From contig NZ_MCGV01000001.1 of the NCBI RefSeq assembly GCF_001705235.1, forward strand, positions 1,674,001 through 1,738,000: a stretch of DNA of 64,000 bases. Direction: 5' to 3'. The position numbers were made by a program, and so were the translations under genes. Below the pieces are notes generated by a model that was not told the DNA's origin, did no database searches, and saw only the letters and a list, made by a program, of their open reading frames with translations. The stretch comes from Clostridium pasteurianum (GTDB taxonomy: Bacteria; Bacillota; Clostridia; Clostridiales; Clostridiaceae). Positions 1 through 9,471 of the stretch are shown piece after piece. The stretch's first letter is position 1. Each line of letters opens with the position of its first letter.

Positions 1-27
1 ATATAGCTTTGCCAATTTATTATAATT

Positions 28-873
28 TTACAAAATATACTTGTCGTTATTCTTTATTTCGAAATAAACAGCATTTACCTCCCCACCAAAAATTATTACA
101 AATGATATTATAAAAAGCCATATCATAAGAACTATAACCGTTCCTATACTTCCATATATTTTTGAATAATTTCCAAAATTGTTAACATAATATGTAAAAC
201 ATAGAGAAGAAATTATCCAACCCGCAGTACTTACTACAGCTCCTGGGAATACATCCTGCCAATCGTGTTTTGTAGCTGGCGTATATCTATATAATTCCGC
301 AAAAGTAAATACCATTGTCATAACTAAAATAAGATATTTTATAAAATCCCAAATTGCATATCCAAAAAATTTAGGAACTCCAAAACGTCTAACTACTATA
401 GCCTCATTAACATCCCCAAAAACTATTAGCAGCATTACAGATAAGATTATTATTATGAGTCCAAAAGTAAAAATCAATGATACAAACTGTACTCTTAAAA
501 AACTTCTTCTTTCACTATCCTCATATGAGTTATTAAGTCCCCTTATAACAGCACTAAACCCAGAAACACATGCCCATATACTTATAATCAAACTAAACGA
601 AAGCAAATTACCATTTCTTGTATCCACTACCTCTGTTATTGTGCTCTTTATAAGATTGTATACTTGTTCTGGCACCAGTCTTCCTATAACTACTAATACA
701 TCACTACTTTTGATGCTGCTAAATCCAACAAGTGTCATTAAAAATATTAAAAACGGAAAAAAAGCAAATAAAAGACTATACGCAAGTTGAGATGCTAACG
801 CAAATATATCATCTTTAATAAGCCTTTTTATAAGTATAGACGCGCAATCTTTTAAACCTAATTTTTTATACAT
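28..873 (-). CDS. YihY/BrkB family inner-membrane protein
   Basis: A 281-aa polytopic membrane protein with about six hydrophobic helices. The N-terminal block of short helices with the ASQLAYSLLFAFFPF segment and the C-terminal GSIGTVIVLMIWLF segment are typical of the YihY/virulence factor BrkB family. Despite an old annotation as ribonuclease BN, members are integral membrane proteins of unsettled function. The protein appears full length for the family. It lies downstream of glmM on the same strand, with a candidate structured RNA in between, so it may be transcribed separately. The family call is confident; the function is unknown. Confidence 0.85.
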   Translation of the reverse strand: MYKKLGLKDCASILIKRLIKDDIFALASQLAYSLLFAFFPFLIFLMTLVGFSSIKSSDVLVVIGRLVPEQVYNLIKSTITEVVDTRNGNLLSFSLIISIWACVSGFSAVIRGLNNSYEDSERRSFLRVQFVSLIFTFGLIIIILSVMLLIVFGDVNEAIVVRRFGVPKFFGYAIWDFIKYLILVMTMVFTFAELYRYTPATKHDWQDVFPGAVVSTAGWIISSLCFTYYVNNFGNYSKIYGSIGTVIVLMIWLFIISFVIIFGGEVNAVYFEIKNNDKYIL

Positions 874-931
874 AATACATTCCCTTCCATAAAAATAATT
901 TTAAAATATATTATAGTATATTCACTTTTAT

Positions 932-1091
932 GAAAATAAAAAACAGTGACAAATTAGGATGGTTTTCTATGATGACTTCTCATACTCGTCCATTACCGAA
1001 AACTCTATAACTTATTATGTTTTAAAAACATAATAATATTAATTTTAAAAATTTTTCGGAGTTGGACAAAAAACTAATCTTAACTTGTCAC
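932..1091 (-). ncRNA. candidate structured RNA or complex terminator downstream of glmM
   Basis: On the minus strand this 146-nt stretch folds as a closed multi-stem structure. GTGACAA (1085-1091) pairs with TTGTCAC (946-952) and, further in, ATTAG with CTAAT. GTCCA pairs with TGGAC and CCGAAAA with TTTTCGG. An AT-rich hairpin (ATTATTATGTTTT/AAAACATAATAA) and a small TATGA/TCATA hairpin sit inside. The closing stem is followed on the minus strand by TGTTTTTTATTTT, as in an intrinsic terminator. No ORF occupies it. It could be a stand-alone small RNA, a 3'-UTR structure of glmM, or a leader of the YihY gene. I could not match it to a known riboswitch or ribozyme consensus. Confidence 0.45.
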
Positions 1092-1121
1092 TCTATTATT
1101 TAAATTTAATTATACTCTTTA

Positions 1122-2468
1122 TTAGTTCGCCTTACGCTCAATTAGCTGTGCAAGATTATGAGCTAGAGTATTTAATTTTTCTTGATCTTCACCTTCAAGC
1201 ATAACTCTAACAAGAGGCTCTGTTCCTGAAGGTCTTATTAAAACTCTACCTACACCATCTAGTTCATCTTCTATTTTTTTAATTTCACCCATTATTTCCT
1301 TATCATTAAGATATATATCTTTCTTAGAATTTGGAACCTTTGCATTAGCAAGCACTTGTGGAAGCTTGTGCATCATGGAAGCAAGCTCTGATAACTTTTT
1401 ACCGCTTTTCTTAACTATAGAACATATCTGAAGGGCAGTTACAAGACCATCTCCAGTTGTATTATAATCTAAGAATATAATATGTCCAGATTGTTCTCCT
1501 CCAAGTTTATAACCATTTTTAAGCATTTCTTCAAGAACATATCTATCCCCAACTCTTGTCTTAACAGTTTTAATATTTACTTTGTCAAGTGCTAAGAAAA
1601 GTCCCATATTACTCATAACAGTAACAACTACAGCATCTTTATCAAGTTTATTATTCTCTTGCATGTACTTTCCACATATAGCCATTATAAAATCGCCATC
1701 TATTAGATTTCCCTTTTCATCAACAGCAAGGCATCTATCAGCATCTCCATCAAAAGCAAGACCTAAATCATATTTTCTTCTAACAACATAATCCATTAAC
1801 TCTTCTGGATGTGTAGAACCACACTTGTTATTTATATTTATACCATCGGGATCATTATTTATAACTCTAACATGAGCTCCCAATTCTCTAAATGTCTTTA
1901 CTGCACACTTATAAGATGCTCCGTTCGCACAATCAAGGGCTACCCTTAATCCTTTTAAGCTAATATCTACAGTACTCTCTGCAAATTCAACATAATCATC
2001 CACAGCAGAATTTTCAACAATCTTCTTTCCAATACACTCTCCAGTTGGAAGAGGCACCCCTTTAAAATTGCTCTCAATAACTTCTTGAATTTTATCTTCA
2101 AGTGCATCCGATAGTTTGTATCCATCACCATTAAAAAACTTTATTCCATTATACTCTACAGGATTGTGTGACGCAGATATTACTACACCAGCATCCGCAT
2201 TATATTTCCTAGTTAAATATGCAACTGCAGGAGTAGGTATTATACCAACACAAACTGCTTCTGCACCAACTGAAAGTATTCCCGAAACAAGAGCAGCTTC
2301 AAGCATATCCCCTGAAATTCTAGTATCCATTCCAACTAAAATCTTAGGTCTGTGTGTTTCACTTGTAAGTACATATGCACCTGCTCTACCAAGCTTGTAT
2401 GCAGTTTCTGCTGTAAGTTCCTTATTTGCTATTCCTCTTACTCCATCAGTTCCAAACATTCTACTCAT
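1122..2468 (-). CDS. glmM: phosphoglucosamine mutase GlmM
   Basis: A 448-aa enzyme that converts glucosamine-6-phosphate to glucosamine-1-phosphate in the cytoplasm for UDP-GlcNAc and peptidoglycan synthesis. The N-terminus MFGTDGVRG, the active-site phosphoserine loop VISASHNP near residue 100, the metal-binding DGDADR near residue 240, the sugar-binding GEQSGH near residue 325 and the C-terminal phosphate-binding RPSGTEP are all present. Length and motif order are canonical. An AGGTAGG-like ribosome binding site precedes the ATG. glmS is not adjacent here, although in many Firmicutes it follows glmM. Confidence 0.97.
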   Translation of the reverse strand: MSRMFGTDGVRGIANKELTAETAYKLGRAGAYVLTSETHRPKILVGMDTRISGDMLEAALVSGILSVGAEAVCVGIIPTPAVAYLTRKYNADAGVVISASHNPVEYNGIKFFNGDGYKLSDALEDKIQEVIESNFKGVPLPTGECIGKKIVENSAVDDYVEFAESTVDISLKGLRVALDCANGASYKCAVKTFRELGAHVRVINNDPDGININNKCGSTHPEELMDYVVRRKYDLGLAFDGDADRCLAVDEKGNLIDGDFIMAICGKYMQENNKLDKDAVVVTVMSNMGLFLALDKVNIKTVKTRVGDRYVLEEMLKNGYKLGGEQSGHIIFLDYNTTGDGLVTALQICSIVKKSGKKLSELASMMHKLPQVLANAKVPNSKKDIYLNDKEIMGEIKKIEDELDGVGRVLIRPSGTEPLVRVMLEGEDQEKLNTLAHNLAQLIERKAN

Positions 2469-2537
2469 ACTATATATCCTACCTTTCTAAGCGAGTATTC
2501 TTGAAATATTATATCATACTTTAAATTTATCTGCACA

Positions 2538-3470
2538 TTACATTATCTTATGCAAATTTTGATAAACACAAGCAGTAAAAAGCACTAATGATAAAACAAT
2601 GGGTATAACTGATACAAACTTATCTTCGGCAGTATAATTTTCTTTTTTTTCCAAATCCTCAAGCTGCTCAACTTTTATTTTATCCTTATTTATATCCATA
2701 AGCTGTTTAATTAATACAATTATTATATAACAAGCAACTACTGCTAAAATAGCTCCTATAAGCAATGTTACTATTTTGCCATTCGTAGATAAATCTCTTA
2801 TACTTTTTCCTGTATTCTGTATACCATACTTCATTGAATACCACGATCCAACTGCACTAAAACTGTTAAAAGTAAAATGAGCAGTCATGGATGCAAATAT
2901 GGAATCACATGAATATACAAGATATGAAAGTATTATACCTAAGGCAAAAGTATATAAAAATTGAGGTGGATTAAGATGAAGTACCCCAAACAAAAAACCA
3001 TTTATTAATGCTGCCTTTTTTATCGAAATACTTCTATATCCAGATAAAATAGAACCTCTAACAAGAAATTCTTCACAGAGTGCAGGAACTATAGCAAGCA
3101 CAATAACCATTATTATTAAAGGTGTACCTTTCATGTATCCTATTACAGTCTCTACATTATTTTTAAATACTAGCCCCGTTAAATTTGCTAAAAAAGATGC
3201 AATTGGCAAAAAGAATATTGCTATAAGTACTACAATACCAACGCTTTTTATGTTGATTGAATTAATTCTCAAAGTTTTTTTAAATGATTGTCTAGTCACT
3301 AAAATATAGATTATATTAGGTATCACCAAAAGTATTATCTGCGAAATGACAAGTGCACTAGGAAAATTAAACTTAAAATTAGCTTTGACTACCTGTATAA
3401 CTGCACTACCTAATAACTGCATAATTATTAAAACCAAAAAAAATATATTGGCCTTTGTGATTTTTTTCAA
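2538..3470 (-). CDS. CPBP family intramembrane glutamic endopeptidase
   Basis: A 310-aa membrane protein with a TTG start preceded by an AGGAGG ribosome binding site. It has about eight hydrophobic segments. The CPBP (Abi) motifs are visible: motif 1 EEFLVRG, motif 2 FGVLHLN and motif 3 HFTFNSF, which supply the paired glutamates and histidines of this intramembrane protease family related to Rce1. The C-terminus carries a charged loop and one more helix. The substrate is unknown; bacterial members are linked to membrane protein processing or bacteriocin immunity. Divergent from the MBL gene that follows. Confidence 0.88.
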   Translation of the reverse strand: MKKITKANIFFLVLIIMQLLGSAVIQVVKANFKFNFPSALVISQIILLVIPNIIYILVTRQSFKKTLRINSINIKSVGIVVLIAIFFLPIASFLANLTGLVFKNNVETVIGYMKGTPLIIMVIVLAIVPALCEEFLVRGSILSGYRSISIKKAALINGFLFGVLHLNPPQFLYTFALGIILSYLVYSCDSIFASMTAHFTFNSFSAVGSWYSMKYGIQNTGKSIRDLSTNGKIVTLLIGAILAVVACYIIIVLIKQLMDINKDKIKVEQLEDLEKKENYTAEDKFVSVIPIVLSLVLFTACVYQNLHKIM

Positions 3471-3654
3471 TTTATTTCCTCCTTATTACACCTTGGATTT
3501 GAGCTTTTCCCATTATCATTATTTTTCTTTTAATTATACCATTAATATACATTAATAAAATAATCTATAATTAAATATATTGAAAACTTTACATACTAAT
3601 ACTATAATTACTTTAAATAAGTGTAAAATAATAAATAAGAAAGTGGTGATATTA

Positions 3655-4290
3655 TTGAAGATTACCTGGTTTGGTCAATCATGCTTTTTAATTGAAACTG
3701 ATAACAATATAAAAATTTTATTAGATCCTTTTGATGATTCTATAGGTTACACTCCATTTAAAGGTGAAGCTGATATAGTAACTGTAAGTCATCATCATTT
3801 TGATCACGACTATACTGACTGTGTTACCAATTCCCCTGCAATAATAGATAAGCCTGGAACTTATGAAATCAAAAATATTAAAATAAAAGGGCTGCCATCT
3901 TTTCACGATAACGTAAAAGGTGCTGCCCGTGGCAAAAATACAATTTTTTTATTTGATATAGACGGTACAAGAATATGCCATCTTGGAGATATAGGTTATA
4001 TATTATCATCTTCTGAGATAGAATCTTTAGGTAATATTGATATACTCATGATTCCTGTTGGAGGCAACTTTACAATTGATGGAAAGGAAGCCGCTATATT
4101 ATGTAAAAAAATAAACAGTAGTATAATACTGCCAATGCATTATAAAACTACTTTCACCATTCTTCCTTTAGAAGGTGCTGAAAAGTTTATAATAGAGATG
4201 CAAAATGCAGAACGCCTACCAAGTAATGTATTTACTGTAGATAATAATTTTGATAAAAAAAATAAGGTTAAAATGCTTTCCCTTAAGTAG
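3655..4290 (+). CDS. MBL-fold metallo-hydrolase (UlaG/YtkL-like)
   Basis: I chose the TTG at 3655 (211 aa) because AGTGGTGAT lies at the right distance upstream and homology-like sequence (KITWFGQSCF) starts there; upstream in-frame ATGs lack a ribosome binding site. The metallo-beta-lactamase signature SHHHFDHD gives the zinc ligands, with a later HLGDIGY and the terminal PMHYKT. This matches the UlaG/UPF0173 branch of small cytoplasmic hydrolases. Substrate unknown. It converges on nrdG with a 3-bp gap, with no obvious terminator between them. Confidence 0.88.
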   Translation: MKITWFGQSCFLIETDNNIKILLDPFDDSIGYTPFKGEADIVTVSHHHFDHDYTDCVTNSPAIIDKPGTYEIKNIKIKGLPSFHDNVKGAARGKNTIFLFDIDGTRICHLGDIGYILSSSEIESLGNIDILMIPVGGNFTIDGKEAAILCKKINSSIILPMHYKTTFTILPLEGAEKFIIEMQNAERLPSNVFTVDNNFDKKNKVKMLSLK

Positions 4291-4293
4291 TTT

Positions 4294-4755
4294 TTATTTT
4301 AACCTTATAACCCTTTGATTGCTTGAACCCGCATACTTGGGTGCATTTTCCATTAAATCTTGCTTAAATTCACCATCTACAAGAACATCTATGTACTTAA
4401 GTAGTTCAAGCTTATTGGGGTCACTTTCCTCTAAAATCTGTTCATGGGTATACCCTGTATATGACCATATATTAAGCCCAAGCTTTTTTATTTCTTTTGA
4501 AAGCTCAATTAAATTTTCAGCCTGTTCTAATGGATCTCCTCCGGAAAATGTAACACCCTTTATAATAGGCATATTATCTTTTATTCTCTCTAGCACTTCC
4601 ATAACCGAAATGTCTTCCCCATATTTAAAATCCTGCATAGCTTCATTTTGGCATCCTGGACATCTTCGCCTACAACCAGATAAAAATAATACTGATCTCA
4701 TACCTTCGCCATTCACCATTGAATTATCTAAAAATCCAGCAACCCTTAAGTTCAT
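4294..4755 (-). CDS. nrdG: anaerobic ribonucleotide reductase activating protein NrdG
   Basis: A 153-aa radical SAM activase that installs the glycyl radical on NrdD. It carries the [4Fe-4S] motif CRRRCPGC (CX3CX2C) near residue 29 and the glycine-rich SAM-binding FSGGDPLEQ near residue 70. A GGAGAGG ribosome binding site precedes the ATG. Its partner nrdD lies upstream on the same strand, but about 470 bp of repeat sequence separates them. The two genes may therefore be expressed by read-through or nrdG may have its own promoter. Confidence 0.95.
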   Translation of the reverse strand: MNLRVAGFLDNSMVNGEGMRSVLFLSGCRRRCPGCQNEAMQDFKYGEDISVMEVLERIKDNMPIIKGVTFSGGDPLEQAENLIELSKEIKKLGLNIWSYTGYTHEQILEESDPNKLELLKYIDVLVDGEFKQDLMENAPKYAGSSNQRVIRLK

Positions 4756-4830
4756 TTAAACCTCTCCCTACTAAAACTAAAAACATATAAGTTGTTTCCG
4801 TAATAATTAATAATTTATAAATATTGCAAA

Positions 4831-5043
4831 TTAACATTGATTTGTAACATTTTAAAAAAATTCCTCCGTGCCTACGGAATTTTAGGCATAAATTATATAA
4901 ATTAGATTAGTAAATCGCTATTTAGACAAGTAAACTTTCAATAATTCTACGAAGCTTACAAAATTTAAATAACTGATTTAGCTTAATGCCTATATTATTT
5001 TTCGTAGGGAAGCGGAGAAAAATTCACCTTGCCTTTATTCTAA
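4831..5043. repeat. degenerate repeat end plus flanking hairpin of the palindromic element
   Basis: Positions 4831-4855 (TTAACATTGATTTGTAACAT) match, in reverse complement, the terminus of the copy at 20791-20982. CCTCCGTGCCTACGG (4863-4877) and TTTTCGTAGGGAAGCGGAGA (from about 4998) are two versions of the hairpin that flanks other copies. This is part of the 470-bp gene-free stretch between nrdG and nrdD. I see no gene in it. Confidence 0.6.
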
Positions 5044-5233
5044 GCAAAGTAATAGTATTTTGGGAACAATTTAAATAAAATTCAATAAGACTTGATTCAA
5101 ATTATAAAAAGACTTAGAAATTTTAATTTGTTTGAGCTTTTCTTCAGCGAGTTATTAAAATTTCTTAGTATTTTTATAATTTGAAGCTTAGTCTTATGAG
5201 TTTTATTTAATGTTTCAAAATACTATTACTTGT
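5044..5233. repeat. palindromic element, copy A (between nrdD and nrdG)
   Basis: An imperfect palindrome of about 190 bp. The left terminus reads AAGTAATAGTATTTTGGGAA and the right terminus CAAAATACTATTACTT. The arms CAAATTATAAAAAGACTTAG and CTTAGTATTTTTATAATTTG pair, and the apex holds TTTGAGCTTTTCTTCAGCGA. It belongs to a family repeated through the window. The stop codon of nrdD (TAA, 5226-5228) is supplied by the right terminus. Confidence 0.85.
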
Positions 5234-7334
5234 AGCAGTGTTTCCCTGTTCCTTGAGCTGTTCTATCAGCCCTCTCAGCTGACTTTCCTACACCGAATCT
5301 TTCATCTAAGCTCAAATATCCTGTAACTCTTGATATACCTTGAATATCATAGCTTCCGCATTTCGGACATTTTGCTTCAGATGTTTCTAAATACTCTCCA
5401 CAATGTTTGCAATATCTTATATGAAAATTTATTCCTATATAACTTATATTAGTTTTTTCATAAGCGTACTTAACTATATTCATTATAGTTTCCTCATCAC
5501 CATAACCATCAAGCTCTATATAAGATATATGGCCTCCGTTACATAACTTATGATAAGGTGCCTCTATATTTATCTTATCCTTAATAGAAATATTGAAACC
5601 AACTGGTATATGATAACTATTAGTGTAGTAATCCTTATCCGTAACACCAGGTATCTCACCAAAAATTGCCTTATCTTTCACAATAAACTTTCCAGATAAT
5701 CCTTCTGCCGGTGTAGCATAACAGCTCCAATTAAGACGTATCTCTTTCTTTAAGTTGTCAAGATAATTCCTAATATACGTAACTATCTTAACGCCGAGCT
5801 CCCTTGCCTCCGCAGTTTCACCATGATGATGTCCTGTAAGTGCTACAAGTGTTTCAGCAAGTCCTATAAATCCAATTGCCCATGATCCTTGTTTAAGAAT
5901 CGGCTCTATTGAATCGTCAGACTTCAAACCTTCAGAACCTTTCATAAGATTTTGACCTATTACAAATGGCAAATCCTTAACCCTTAGTTTTTTAAGCACA
6001 TTATATCTATCAAGCAAACTTTCTTTTGCAATCTCAAGTCTTGAATCTAATAGCTCAAAAAACTTATCTATATTTCCCTTTGCAAGAATACCTATTCTAG
6101 GAAGGTTAATTGTAGTTGGTGCTATATTTCCTCTTCCTTTAACTCCAGGTTCTCCATTAATGTTAGACATTATATAAGTTCTGCATCCCATAGTTGCTGG
6201 AAGGTATCCTTTATCATAATATTCCTTATTAAAATCAGCATCTATATTCATAAAAGTAGGATTCATCCTCTTAGCTGCAACTCTACATGCTAATCTAAAC
6301 AAGTAAAAATAAGGATCATCCTTTTCCCTATTTACACCTTTTTTAACCCTAAAAATTATATTAGGGAAAATTGGCTGTTCACCATTTCCAAGTCCTTTTT
6401 CATACTCCTTTAAAAATATCTCACATACAAGTGCTGCATCCTTAGATCTTGGAATTCCAATATTTATAGATGAAAAAGGTACCTGTGAACCTGCCCTACT
6501 ATGCATAGTATTTAAATTATATACTATACCCTGCATAGACTGTGCAATAATCTTCATTAATTTTTTCTCAGTGAATTCTTCTATCCTACTTGGATCAACA
6601 CCTAGTTCTCTATATTCATCACGTATTTGTTCCCTTGTAGGTTCTATAAATTCACCCATATCATTATCGAAATCCGGGTGAGCTTGACCTCCAAACATAT
6701 CATTTTGCGTTGACTGCAAAAGTATGCATGAAAGTTCTGCCGCTGACTCTATTCTCTTCGGCGGTCTTATGTATCCATATCCTGTATTAAATCCTTTTTG
6801 TAGAACTTCTTTAGTTGGAATGTGGAGACAATTTATACTTAAATTATAACTATCAAGATCATGTAAATATATATCTCCATTTTCATGTGCCCTTGATATT
6901 TTTTTAGGCATAGCAGCAAGATTATGCCACTTATTAGATTCACTTGCTATTCTAAGAAGTTTAGAACTATAGTTATTTCCAACATTAGCATTATCTCTAT
7001 CAGTTTCTATTCCTATTTTCTCTATAACCTTCATAAGGTTTGATTTTATCTCTCTTACCTTAGTTCTTTCTTTTCTATAAGCACAATAAGCCATTCCTAT
7101 TTCTTTATTTCCATTTTCAAGAAGGACTTTCTCTACTATATTTTGTACTTCCTCTACTGTAACCTTTTTTAATTTTAATTCTTCAAGTCTACCCATAACT
7201 TTTTGAGTTAATTCAAGAATATCGCTCTCTTTAATACCAAAGCCTATTTCTTCTGCTGCTCCCTTTATGGCATTGAATATCTTGCTAGAGTCAAATATTA
7301 CTTGCCTACCATCTCTTTTTACTACATTTAGCAT
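5226..7334 (-). CDS. nrdD: anaerobic ribonucleoside-triphosphate reductase NrdD
   Basis: A class III ribonucleotide reductase reducing NTPs to dNTPs with a glycyl radical. I place the start at 7334 (702 aa) because GGAGGG sits 7 nt upstream; an ATG 16 codons earlier lacks a ribosome binding site. An N-terminal ATP-cone (VVKRDGRQ onward) is followed by the catalytic barrel. Near the C-terminus are two zinc-binding pairs (CKHCG and CPKCG) and the glycyl-radical loop RVTGYL, with the radical glycine at about residue 672. The final codons run into the terminus of a palindromic repeat, which supplies the stop. nrdG lies downstream. Confidence 0.96.
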   Translation of the reverse strand: MLNVVKRDGRQVIFDSSKIFNAIKGAAEEIGFGIKESDILELTQKVMGRLEELKLKKVTVEEVQNIVEKVLLENGNKEIGMAYCAYRKERTKVREIKSNLMKVIEKIGIETDRDNANVGNNYSSKLLRIASESNKWHNLAAMPKKISRAHENGDIYLHDLDSYNLSINCLHIPTKEVLQKGFNTGYGYIRPPKRIESAAELSCILLQSTQNDMFGGQAHPDFDNDMGEFIEPTREQIRDEYRELGVDPSRIEEFTEKKLMKIIAQSMQGIVYNLNTMHSRAGSQVPFSSINIGIPRSKDAALVCEIFLKEYEKGLGNGEQPIFPNIIFRVKKGVNREKDDPYFYLFRLACRVAAKRMNPTFMNIDADFNKEYYDKGYLPATMGCRTYIMSNINGEPGVKGRGNIAPTTINLPRIGILAKGNIDKFFELLDSRLEIAKESLLDRYNVLKKLRVKDLPFVIGQNLMKGSEGLKSDDSIEPILKQGSWAIGFIGLAETLVALTGHHHGETAEARELGVKIVTYIRNYLDNLKKEIRLNWSCYATPAEGLSGKFIVKDKAIFGEIPGVTDKDYYTNSYHIPVGFNISIKDKINIEAPYHKLCNGGHISYIELDGYGDEETIMNIVKYAYEKTNISYIGINFHIRYCKHCGEYLETSEAKCPKCGSYDIQGISRVTGYLSLDERFGVGKSAERADRTAQGTGKHCYK

Positions 7335-7350
7335 ATAATTACCCTCCAAT

Positions 7351-7402
7351 ATACTATATATTGTACTTTGCTTATTATACATTAGGTAAATTATTATATC
7401 AA
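7351..7402 (-). promoter_or_regulatory. nrdD promoter with NrdR-like box
   Basis: On the minus strand, TTGATA (7397-7402) and TATAAT (7374-7379) are separated by exactly 17 bp. The palindromic core CTATATATTG (7354-7363) fits the NrdR consensus C-W-A-T-A-T-A-T-W-G and would overlap the transcription start. NrdR boxes usually come as pairs about 31 bp apart; I see only this one clearly. About 300 bp from here to the next gene hold only this promoter and a terminator. Confidence 0.6.
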
Positions 7403-7597
7403 AATTTTAAAATATACATATTGGATTGTAATTTAATTTCTAATCGCTATGAACTTTATTTTCTATCTTTTTTAAGCCTTTATTGTATTTGATATTTTTA
7501 ATATTACACTAAATCCTCTGATATTACTTTCATAACTATATGTAAACCTAATTATTAGAATATTTATTCTTTATTTATTTATGTTTGAATATCATTT

Positions 7598-7637
7598 AAA
7601 AAAGCTGCACTAATTTTCCTATTAATGCAACTTTTTC
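7598..7637 (-). terminator. intrinsic terminator of the UPF0210 gene
   Basis: On the minus strand GTTGCATTAAT pairs with ATTAGTGCAGC around a 6-nt loop and is followed by TTTTTT. It lies a few bases past the stop codon of the UPF0210 gene. Confidence 0.85.
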
Positions 7638-7641
7638 AACA

Positions 7642-8997
7642 CTAGTTTTTAAAACTATGTATTGGTGATGGAATTCTTCCACCTCTATTAATAAAATCAG
7701 CTGAAGAAAATTTACTTACAGGCATTACAGGTGCTCTTCCAAAAAGGCCCCCAAACTCAACACTATCTCCTACTCCCATACCTATTGCAGGAATTATACG
7801 AACTGCTGTAGTCTTATTATTTACGACTCCTATTGCAGCTTCATCGGCAATTATTCCTGAAATAGTTTCAGCAGGCGTATCTCCAGGTACTGCTATCATG
7901 TCAAGTCCAACAGAGCATACACATGTCATAGCTTCAAGTTTTTCTAGGTTAAGTGCTCCACTTTCTACAGCAGCTATCATACCTTCATCTTCACTTACAG
8001 GTATAAAAGCACCACTAAGTCCTCCAACATGAGAAGCAGCCATTATTCCACCTTTTTTAACAGCATCATTTAACATTGCAAGTGCTGCTGTTGTTCCAGG
8101 TGCACCGCAAGTTTCAACTCCCATTTCTTCTATTATTCTCGCAACACTATCTCCAACTGCTGGTGTCGGTGCAAGTGATAAATCTATTATTCCAAAAGGA
8201 ACATTTAATTTTTTAGAAGCTTCTCTTGCCACAAGCTGACCTGCCCTAGTAATTCTAAAAGCAGTTTTCTTTATCGTTTCAGCAACTACATCAAATGGTT
8301 CACCTTTTACATTCTCAAGTGCCGCCTTAACAACTCCTGGTCCACTTATTCCAACATTTATTACGCATTCTGCTTCTCCTATGCCATGAAATGCACCTGC
8401 CATAAAAGGATTATCCTCTATAGCATTGGCAAATACTACAAGCTTCATGCAGTTTAGTCCATTAGTTGAAGCAGATAAATTTGCAATATCCTTTATTATA
8501 TGTCCCATTTGTTTGACAGCATTCATGTTGATTCCTGTTTTAGTACTCCCAACATTTACAGACGAACAAACAATATCTGTACTATTTAAAGCTTCAGGAA
8601 TAGATGCTAACAAAATCTTATCACCTTTAGTACATCCTTTATGTACAAGTGCAGAAAATCCACCTATAAGATTGACCCCAACGGCTTTTGCTGCCTTATC
8701 TAATGTTTTAGCATATTCAACATAATCTTTATCATCAGATGATTCTGCTACTATTGAAATAGGAGTTACAGATATTCTTTTATTAATTATCGGAATACCA
8801 TAATCTCTTTCTATTTCTTCTCCTACTTTTACAAGGTTTTCAGCATATTTAGTTATTTTATCATAAATCCTTTTTCTGGACTCTTTTCCATTAAAACTAG
8901 AGCAGTCTCTTAAAGATATCCCCATAGTTATCGTACGTATATCCAGATTCTGCTCCCCAATCATTTTTATTGTACGCATAATTTCATTCGTATTCAT
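7642..8997 (-). CDS. UPF0210 (PFL-like, DUF711) family protein
   Basis: A 451-aa cytoplasmic protein of the DUF711/UPF0210 family, whose fold is distantly related to glycyl-radical enzymes of the PFL type although no radical glycine is established. Typical conserved blocks are the N-terminal [11 protein letters not shown], the Gly/Ser-rich [14 protein letters not shown] and the Asp/Pro-rich [14 protein letters not shown]. The biochemical function is unknown. It follows a small ACT-domain gene after 16 bp on the same strand, the standard partnership for this family, so the ACT protein may regulate it. Confidence 0.92.
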   Translation of the reverse strand: MNTNEIMRTIKMIGEQNLDIRTITMGISLRDCSSFNGKESRKRIYDKITKYAENLVKVGEEIERDYGIPIINKRISVTPISIVAESSDDKDYVEYAKTLDKAAKAVGVNLIGGFSALVHKGCTKGDKILLASIPEALNSTDIVCSSVNVGSTKTGINMNAVKQMGHIIKDIANLSASTNGLNCMKLVVFANAIEDNPFMAGAFHGIGEAECVINVGISGPGVVKAALENVKGEPFDVVAETIKKTAFRITRAGQLVAREASKKLNVPFGIIDLSLAPTPAVGDSVARIIEEMGVETCGAPGTTAALAMLNDAVKKGGIMAASHVGGLSGAFIPVSEDEGMIAAVESGALNLEKLEAMTCVCSVGLDMIAVPGDTPAETISGIIADEAAIGVVNNKTTAVRIIPAIGMGVGDSVEFGGLFGRAPVMPVSKFSSADFINRGGRIPSPIHSFKN

Positions 8998-9013
8998 TGA
9001 TTTTCAATCTCCT

Positions 9014-9283
9014 TTACACCCTGTTCATTGAGTTAAATATACCCTCATCCTGTATTTTTATTGAAACCCCAAGTTTTTTACCTTTCTCATCAAGTTCACC
9101 TTTAACTTTATCAAAAGGAACAGTTGAACAGGACAAATCTGTAAGCATTATCATAGTAAAATATTCTTGCATTATAGTTTGACTTATATCAAGGATATTA
9201 ACTTTCATTTCTGCGAGAATTGAACTTACTCCTGCAATGATACCAACTTTGTCTTTTCCTATAACTGTAATAATAGCTTTCAT
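9014..9283 (-). CDS. ACT domain-containing protein (UPF0237)
   Basis: An 89-aa protein consisting of a single ACT domain (KAIITVIGKDKVGIIAGVSS at the N-terminus, then a helix and two strands). ACT domains bind small ligands, usually amino acids. Stand-alone ACT proteins of this type lie next to UPF0210 genes in many Firmicutes, and the next gene here is exactly that. The likely role is allosteric sensing for the UPF0210 protein; the ligand is unknown. A GGAGG-type ribosome binding site precedes the ATG. Confidence 0.92.
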   Translation of the reverse strand: MKAIITVIGKDKVGIIAGVSSILAEMKVNILDISQTIMQEYFTMIMLTDLSCSTVPFDKVKGELDEKGKKLGVSIKIQDEGIFNSMNRV

Positions 9284-9390
9284 AAAATAGCCTCCTTAAT
9301 TATAAATATACAATATTAATTATAATACAAAAATTTTATTGTGAATACAACAAAATTTTTTAACCCCAATTGATAGTTTATGAATATTGT

Positions 9391-9466
9391 TAAGTAATAG
9401 TATTTCGAAACATTAAATAAAAATCATAAGACTAAACTCCAAATTATAAAAACACTAAAAAATTTT
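9391..9466. repeat. truncated palindromic element (one arm only)
   Basis: AAGTAATAGTATTTCGAAAC followed by the AAATAAAAATCATAAGACTA arm matches one half of the repeat family; the loop and second arm are missing. It ends at the 3' end of the phosphodiesterase gene, so a deletion or recombination has probably removed the rest. Confidence 0.75.
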
Positions 9467-9471
9467 ATCAA

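Noticed and set aside
932-1091. glmS ribozyme or hammerhead ribozyme
   Set aside because: The position after glmM and the compact stems suggested it, but the conserved catalytic cores (glmS AGCGCCAGAACU-type start, hammerhead CUGAUGA/GAAA pair in order) are not present.
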